Shown: piece after piece, positions 59,085-64,000 of the stretch | Position numbering within the stretch: the first letter of the stretch is position 1 | How the letters are laid out: each line of letters opens with the position of its first letter | Assembly (NCBI GenBank): GCA_036526255.1 | Contig: DATCYW010000100.1 | Span: 49,493-113,492, forward strand | Length of the DNA: 64,000 bases | Origin: Malonomonas sp036526255 | GTDB taxonomy: Bacteria > Desulfobacterota > Desulfuromonadia > Desulfuromonadales > Geopsychrobacteraceae | Reading direction: 5' to 3' | Notes under the pieces: model-generated | Told to the model about the DNA's origin: nothing | Seen by the model: the letters and a program-made list of their open reading frames with translations, nothing else | Databases searched by the model: none | Made by a program: the position numbers and the translations under genes

Positions 59085-60014
59085 ATGATACTGCAAAGAA
59101 CCTTGAAAAACAGCACCAGCATCTCCGGGATTGGCTTGCACTCCGGAGACCGTATTACACTTAAAATGCGACCGGCAACCGCCAACACCGGAATCGTCTT
59201 TCACCGCACTGACGGTGATCGGATTATCGACATCAAGGCCTGCGCGGATAATGTTGTCGACACGCGCATGGCAACCGTTATCGGCCGCGACGGCGCAAAG
59301 GTCTCAACCATAGAGCATTTCATGGCAGCGCTCGCAGCCTGTGGAATCGACAATCTGCACGTCGACATTGACGGCCCTGAAATTCCGGTCCTTGATGGCA
59401 GCGCAGCCCCCTTTATCAGAGAGATCCAACAGGCCGGCGTAGAAAACCTGCATGCCAGCCGGCGCTTTGTCGCCATACGCAAGCCACTGGAAATCATCGA
59501 GGGCGAAAAACGGATCAGCATTATACCATCACGCTTTTTCCGCATCACTTTCGATATTGCTTTCGAGCATTCGGCAATTTCGGTCCAGCAGTACAGCATG
59601 AAGTTCACCACCGAGAATTTCTGCAAAGAGATCGCTCCGGCCCGCACCTTCGGCTTTCTGCATGAAGTCGAGTACCTCAAGGCCAACGGTCTGGCCCGTG
59701 GCGGATCGCTGGAAAATGCGGTAGTCATCGACAGCAACGGGGTCATGAACCCCGAAGGCCTGCGCTTTCAGGATGAGTTCGTGCGCCACAAAATCCTCGA
59801 CTCCTTCGGCGATTTCAGCCTGCTCGGCGCCCCCCTCCTCGGACACATCAGAGCCTTCAAGGCCGGCCATGACCTGAACGCAAAAATGGTTCGCAAAATA
59901 CTGGATAACCCCAGCCACTGGACCTATGTCGAGTTCAGCGAGCAGGCGCTTCAGGAGGCACAGCGCGTCAGCACTCGCGCCTTCGCAGCCGACCTGGCCT
60001 GGAGCGAGGCCTGA
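59085..60014 (+). CDS. lpxC: UDP-3-O-acyl-N-acetylglucosamine deacetylase LpxC
   Basis: The 309-residue protein catalyses the committed step of lipid A synthesis. Zinc and catalytic residues are visible: T-I-E-H-F (His78), H-K-I-L-D-S-F-G-D (His and Asp ligands) and K-A-G-H-D-L-N (general acid His). The start at 59085 matches the family N-terminus (M-I-L-Q-R-T-L-K-N); the longer in-frame start at 59058 does not. It proves a lipopolysaccharide-type outer membrane. A hairpin terminator follows directly. The 187 bases upstream contain no gene. Confidence 0.97.
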   Translation: MILQRTLKNSTSISGIGLHSGDRITLKMRPATANTGIVFHRTDGDRIIDIKACADNVVDTRMATVIGRDGAKVSTIEHFMAALAACGIDNLHVDIDGPEIPVLDGSAAPFIREIQQAGVENLHASRRFVAIRKPLEIIEGEKRISIIPSRFFRITFDIAFEHSAISVQQYSMKFTTENFCKEIAPARTFGFLHEVEYLKANGLARGGSLENAVVIDSNGVMNPEGLRFQDEFVRHKILDSFGDFSLLGAPLLGHIRAFKAGHDLNAKMVRKILDNPSHWTYVEFSEQALQEAQRVSTRAFAADLAWSEA

Positions 60015-60027
60015 GCAGAAAAAAATC

Positions 60028-60053
60028 AAGGCAGCCTACGGGCTGCCTTTTTT
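60028..60053 (+). terminator. Intrinsic terminator of lpxC
   Basis: AAGGCAGCC (60028-60036) pairs with GGCTGCCTT (60041-60049), has loop TACG, and is followed by six T. Confidence 0.92.
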
Positions 60054-60142
60054 ATTGCCGTAAAACTGACAGGCTTGTGTTGTCGGCGCTCATCCAATAG
60101 AATCATTCCTCCCGCAAATCTCCTGCCGCGAGAGGCACTTTA

Positions 60143-62377
60143 ATGTCGAAAGAAAACCCGGCCACCAACGCTAACGACAAACCGCTACGTAAACGCCGAG
60201 AATACCTGCTGATTTTTCTCGTCGTTATCCTGCTCCTGCTGGTCCCTCAGCTGGAACTGCATCTTTCAGACCTCACGGCGCAGCTTCCGATCAGCAACAG
60301 CATTATCGCACTGACCATGATCAACCTGAACATCCTGCTGATCCTGGTGTTCCTGTTTCTGATCTTCCGTAACCTGTTCAAGCTGATACTGGAACGTCGG
60401 CGCGGTGTTCCGGGCGCAAAGCTTCGCAGCAAACTGGTCGGTGCCTTTATCGGGTTGTCACTGATTCCTACCATGCTGCTATTTTTTGTTTCTGCCGGCT
60501 TCATCAGCAACAGCATCGACAGCTGGTTCAACACTCAGGTGGAAAAGGCTCTCGATGAATCGCTAGAGGTCGCCCAGACTTACTATCGAAACTCTGAAAC
60601 AAACGCGCTCTACTATGCAGATCAGCTGGCACAGAGGATCAAACAGGACAAGCTGCTCAACGATGAAAATCTGCAGCAACTGCGCAAACTGATTAAAGAG
60701 AAACAGGAAGAGTACAATCTGGGAATCGTTGAGGTATTCTCGGCAACCCACGAAGAACTGGTTCGGGTCGCCAACCCGAAACTGCCGATTATTGAAATCA
60801 CCTCGGCAACCTCTGATCCGGTCCGCGAAGGCCTGCAGGGCATCCGCTTTTCCCAGATCAGCCCGGTTGGCAAAGCGGACCTGATCCGTGGCATCGTTCC
60901 TGTCCAGTCAAACTGGAACGAGAAGGATATTGTCGGCGTTGTTGTCGTCAACTACTACGTGCCTTATTCGCTGATCAATAAAATGAAAGAGATCGCAGCC
61001 TCGGTCGAACAGTACAAAACCACTAAATCGATCAAGGGGCAGATTCAGCAGAGCTACGTTATTGTGCTGCTGCTGATCGCCCTGGTGATCATATTCCTGT
61101 CGACCTGGTTCGGATTTCACCTGGCCCGCGGAATTACCGTGCCGATCCAGGAACTGGCGTCAGCGACCTCACGCGTTGCCTCGGGCGATCTGGACATCCA
61201 GCTGGAAACCCGCAGCACAGATGAAATAAGCACCCTGGTCGCGGCTTTTAACAAAATGACCACTGATCTGCGTCATGGACACAAACAGGTCGAAGCGGCC
61301 CATAAAGATTTACAGGAATCCAACCTGGAACTTGACCGGCGGCGCAATTACATGGAAATCGTCCTGGCGAACGTGACCGCAGGGGTCATTTCAGTGGATC
61401 GCTTTGGCCGACTGACAACCATCAACAAGTCTGCGGAAAACCTGCTGCACTTCAAGGCAGCGAATATTCTCGGCAAGGATTTCCGTGAGGTTATTCCTGC
61501 CAGTTATCAGCCGAAAATCATGGAACTGCTCAAAGAGCTGTTCTATTCAGAAAAGGGCACAATTCGGCAACAGTTGACCCTGCCGATCGGCGAGGACAAA
61601 TACACGCTGATGGTCAACTTGACGACCCTGCGTGATGAACAGAAAAATTTCATGGGGACGGTGGCGGTTTTTGATGACCTGACGCAACTGTTCAAAGCGC
61701 AGAAGATGGCCGCCTGGCGCGAAGTCGCACGCCGCATCGCCCATGAAATCAAAAACCCCCTGACCCCGATTCAGCTCTCCGCGCAGCGCTTGCGACGCCG
61801 TTATCTGGATCGCTTTTCAGAAGAAGATACGGTTTTCGATGACTGTACCCGCATGATCAGCAATCAGGTTGATGAGTTGAAAAATCTGGTCAATGAATTT
61901 TCCAGCTTTGCCCGGATGCCGGCCACCAAACCGACCGAAAATGATCTGAATGAAATCGTCAAAGAATGCCTGCTGCTCTATCAGGAAGCACACAAGCAGG
62001 TGACCTTCATCCGTTCCCTGGAAGAGCCACTACCGAGCGCTTATTTGGACCGGGAACAGATCAAACGGGTGATTATCAACCTGCTGGAAAATGCAATCGC
62101 AGCAATCGCCAACAAGGGTGAAATCACAGTAGAAACAATGTACAATCCAGAACTGCAGATCCTCACATTGGCAATTGCCGACAGCGGTTGTGGCATTCCG
62201 GCAGAAGACAAACCACGGTTGTTCGAGCCTTACTTTTCTACAAAAAAAACCGGTACCGGATTAGGGTTGGCGATCGTATCAACCATCATTGCCGATCATA
62301 ATGGCTATATCCGCGTCAAAGACAATATCCCGACTGGCGCACGTTTCATTATTGAGCTGCCAGTGACCCAGAGCTAA
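60143..62377 (+). CDS. ntrY: NtrY-like membrane sensor histidine kinase
   Basis: The 744-residue protein has three N-terminal TMs (about 21-36, 53-76, 97-119), a periplasmic sensor (about 120-300), TM4 (304-326) and HAMP (327-380). A PAS domain (about 400-510) is followed by HisKA with R-I-A-H-E-I-K-N-P-L (His534) and an HATPase with L-L-E-N-A and G-T-G-L-G-L-A. This is the NtrY layout. NtrY/NtrX systems respond to nitrogen or redox and envelope cues; in Desulfuromonadales relatives the target is not fixed. GAGAGG lies 7 bases before the ATG. It is paired with ntrX 24 bases downstream. Confidence 0.9.
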   Translation: MSKENPATNANDKPLRKRREYLLIFLVVILLLLVPQLELHLSDLTAQLPISNSIIALTMINLNILLILVFLFLIFRNLFKLILERRRGVPGAKLRSKLVGAFIGLSLIPTMLLFFVSAGFISNSIDSWFNTQVEKALDESLEVAQTYYRNSETNALYYADQLAQRIKQDKLLNDENLQQLRKLIKEKQEEYNLGIVEVFSATHEELVRVANPKLPIIEITSATSDPVREGLQGIRFSQISPVGKADLIRGIVPVQSNWNEKDIVGVVVVNYYVPYSLINKMKEIAASVEQYKTTKSIKGQIQQSYVIVLLLIALVIIFLSTWFGFHLARGITVPIQELASATSRVASGDLDIQLETRSTDEISTLVAAFNKMTTDLRHGHKQVEAAHKDLQESNLELDRRRNYMEIVLANVTAGVISVDRFGRLTTINKSAENLLHFKAANILGKDFREVIPASYQPKIMELLKELFYSEKGTIRQQLTLPIGEDKYTLMVNLTTLRDEQKNFMGTVAVFDDLTQLFKAQKMAAWREVARRIAHEIKNPLTPIQLSAQRLRRRYLDRFSEEDTVFDDCTRMISNQVDELKNLVNEFSSFARMPATKPTENDLNEIVKECLLLYQEAHKQVTFIRSLEEPLPSAYLDREQIKRVIINLLENAIAAIANKGEITVETMYNPELQILTLAIADSGCGIPAEDKPRLFEPYFSTKKTGTGLGLAIVSTIIADHNGYIRVKDNIPTGARFIIELPVTQS

Positions 62378-62401
62378 AAACACAGAGAGAGATAGAGACA
62401 G

Positions 62402-63772
62402 ATGGAAAATATTCTCATCGTCGATGATGAACAGAGTATTCGTGAAAGTCTGGAAGGCATTCTCGAAGACGAGGGCTTCCGCACCAGTGTCGCCGCATCG
62501 GGTGAAGAAGCCCTGACAGCGATTCTGAGCGAGAACCCTGACCTGGTCCTACTGGATATCTGGATGCCAGGAATAGACGGCATTGAGACCCTAAAAAGGA
62601 TTAAACAGGTGCGGAAGAATCAGCTGGTAATCATGATGAGCGGTCATGGCACCATCGAAACGGCTGTGAAAGCAACGCGACTTGGCGCTTATGATTTCAT
62701 CGAAAAACCGCTCTCACTGGAAAAGGTACTGCTGTCGATTCAGAATGCAATGAAGATTGGGCAGCTGCAGGCTGAGAATACGGCTCTCAAAGAAAAAATC
62801 AGCAGGGATTATGAAATGATTGGCGAGAGCGCCGTTATTTCGAAACTCAAGGCACAGATCGCAGTCGCTGCCCCCAGTTCTGGCTGGGTGCTGATAACCG
62901 GCGAAAATGGGACAGGAAAAGAGCTGGTGGCACGTGCGATCCATCAACGCTCGACACGTAACCAGAGAGCCTTTGTCGAAGTCAACTGCGCAGCAATTCC
63001 TGAAGAGTTGATCGAATCCGAGCTATTCGGCCATGAGAAAGGCGCCTTTACCGGAGCGACAGCCGCGCGCAAAGGAAAATTTGACATGGCGAACGGCGGC
63101 ACACTTTTTCTGGATGAAATTGGTGACATGAGCCTGAAGACCCAGGCAAAAATCCTGCGGATTCTACAGGAGCATACCTTTGAAAGAGTCGGCGGCAACA
63201 GAACGATTGAAGTCGATGTTCGGGTTATTGCCGCGACAAACAAGAACCTTACTGAAGAGATTAAAGAGGGCAACTTCCGTGAAGACCTTTATTTTCGGCT
63301 GAATGTTCTACCTTTTGTTGCTCCACCGTTGCGGCATCGCAAGGATGACATTCCATTATTGATAAAACATTTCCTGCAGTATTTTTGTAGCAAAGAGAGT
63401 CGCGAAATCAAAACAATTTCCACTGACGCACTACAATCATTAATCAATTACAACTGGCCTGGAAACGTGCGTGAATTGAAAAACCTGATCGAGAGACTGG
63501 TTATCATGACTCCCGCACAACAGATAGAAGCGTCGGACCTGCCCCATGCCATCAACCAGGACAGGGAACAACAGGGTTCTGCAAACATTATGGCTGAAGA
63601 AATGCCAGACTCCTACCGCGACGCCAAGGAGTTGTTTGAGAAACAGTTTCTTCTGGAAAAACTGCAGAAAAACAACTGGAACATTTCACGAACATCGGAA
63701 GAGATTGGACTGGAGCGCTCCAACCTGCACAGGAAAATAAAAACCTATGGTATAGAGCAGGATAAAGAATAG
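62402..63772 (+). CDS. ntrX: NtrX-like sigma54-dependent response regulator
   Basis: The 456-residue protein has a receiver domain (phosphoacceptor Asp52, Lys102 in I-E-K-P) and an AAA+ domain with G-E-N-G-T-G-K-E and the sigma54-contact loop G-A-F-T-G-A (214-219). A Fis-type helix-turn-helix lies at the end (about 410-452, N-N-W-N-I-S-R-T-S-E-E-I). It should activate sigma54 promoters once phosphorylated by NtrY. Both the GAFTGA loop and the Walker motifs are intact, unlike some alphaproteobacterial NtrX proteins. Confidence 0.93.
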   Translation: MENILIVDDEQSIRESLEGILEDEGFRTSVAASGEEALTAILSENPDLVLLDIWMPGIDGIETLKRIKQVRKNQLVIMMSGHGTIETAVKATRLGAYDFIEKPLSLEKVLLSIQNAMKIGQLQAENTALKEKISRDYEMIGESAVISKLKAQIAVAAPSSGWVLITGENGTGKELVARAIHQRSTRNQRAFVEVNCAAIPEELIESELFGHEKGAFTGATAARKGKFDMANGGTLFLDEIGDMSLKTQAKILRILQEHTFERVGGNRTIEVDVRVIAATNKNLTEEIKEGNFREDLYFRLNVLPFVAPPLRHRKDDIPLLIKHFLQYFCSKESREIKTISTDALQSLINYNWPGNVRELKNLIERLVIMTPAQQIEASDLPHAINQDREQQGSANIMAEEMPDSYRDAKELFEKQFLLEKLQKNNWNISRTSEEIGLERSNLHRKIKTYGIEQDKE

Positions 63773-63792
63773 TTCGTTGTAACTGATACTGA

Positions 63793-63839
63793 CATCAGCC
63801 AAGCCCCTGATTCTGAGTGAAGCAGGAGTTTGGCTGATG
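63793..63839 (+). terminator. Possible hairpin terminator of ntrX
   Basis: CATCAGCCAA (63793-63802) pairs with TTGGCTGATG (63830-63839), with an inner CCTG/CAGG stem. No T run follows, so its strength is uncertain. Confidence 0.5.
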
Positions 63840-63854
63840 AAGTCGGAAAAATAA

Positions 63855-63891
63855 ACAAAAAAAGGCCCCCATCCTAACGGAAGGGGGCCTT
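63855..63891 (-). terminator. Terminator of the rRNA operon
   Basis: On the minus strand, AAGGCCCCC (63891-63883) pairs with GGGGGCCTT (63870-63862) and a T-rich run follows. It lies about 10 bases after the 5S 3' end. Confidence 0.92.
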
Positions 63892-63901
63892 ACAAATAAT
63901 T

Positions 63902-64000
63902 TCGGCGGCGACCTACTTTCCCACATCGTCTCCAATGCAGTATCATCGGCGCGGTAGGACTTAACTTCTGTGTTCGGGATGAGAACAGGTGTGACCCCTA
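63902..64000 (-). rRNA. rrf: 5S ribosomal RNA, 3' part
   Basis: Read on the minus strand, the sequence contains CATCCCGAACACAGAAGTTAAG (loop B/C region; the conserved CCGAAC and GAAGTTAAG blocks) and ends GTAGGTCGCCGCC. About 98 of the usual 117 bases are visible; the 5' end lies beyond the right edge. It is the distal gene of an rRNA operon whose 16S and 23S genes must lie to the right of the window, transcribed toward ntrX. Confidence 0.95.

Noticed and set aside
1..64000. CRISPR arrays, insertion sequences, prophage or toxin-antitoxin modules
   Set aside because: No regularly spaced repeats, transposase or phage genes, or antitoxin-like small gene pairs were seen on either strand.

Overview
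The window looks like chromosomal DNA of a Gram-negative anaerobe of the Desulfuromonadales/Geobacter group. This is an inference from gene content: a succinyl-CoA:acetate CoA-transferase with a very strong leader, an LpxC/BamD/MlaA/MlaC outer-membrane gene set, NtrYX, many two-component and lipoprotein genes, and Desulfuromonadales-style small proteins. No phage, transposon, integron or CRISPR array is visible.

Layout. 1-13 kb: the 3' end of ettA, an LpoB/COG3014 lipoprotein pair, a hybrid histidine kinase overlapping a HIT gene, the 23S rRNA methylase rlmKL, an M16C peptidase, a P-type ATPase and a cold-shock gene with a structured leader. 13-19 kb: a siroheme sulfite/nitrite reductase divergent from a sulfate-assimilation operon (DUF2061, cysH, cysD, cysNC), then tRNA-Pro(TGG). 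19-22 kb: a tight minus-strand operon terB-like, mnmM-like, mlaA, mlaC, then fluC and, on the plus strand, bamD. 23-31 kb: the acetate CoA-transferase, an mshN/mshM pair, a peroxiredoxin, xerC, a lipase and a DUF362-ferredoxin protein.

31-47 kb is the accessory part: a Wzx/Wzy-type exopolysaccharide locus. Two arms converge near 38.2 kb. The plus arm encodes a Wzx flippase fused to an FkbM methyltransferase, a GT2-GT4 fusion and a GT4 enzyme. The minus arm starts near 45.8 kb and encodes a SPOR-domain/tyrosine-kinase-like ATPase, Wza, a kinase-less Wzz/GumC protein, a phosphoglycosyl transferase with a degenerate PilZ-like tail, a Wzy-like polymerase and a membrane GT2. A secreted beta-helix protein and a SUMF1-OmpA lipoprotein flank it. 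Several of these fusions are unusual and form the strongest lead for an undescribed system: an export machine tied to peptidoglycan and perhaps to cyclic-di-GMP.

47-64 kb returns to housekeeping genes: an Nfu-type Fe-S protein, a MidA-like methyltransferase, glpX, a cytidylate-kinase-like/BON fusion, yebC, ruvC-ruvA-ruvB, a 777-residue protein of unknown function coupled to ruvB, queH, a phasin-like protein, a UbiB-family kinase, lpxC, ntrY-ntrX, and the 3' part of a 5S rRNA on the minus strand, which marks the end of an rRNA operon entering from the right.
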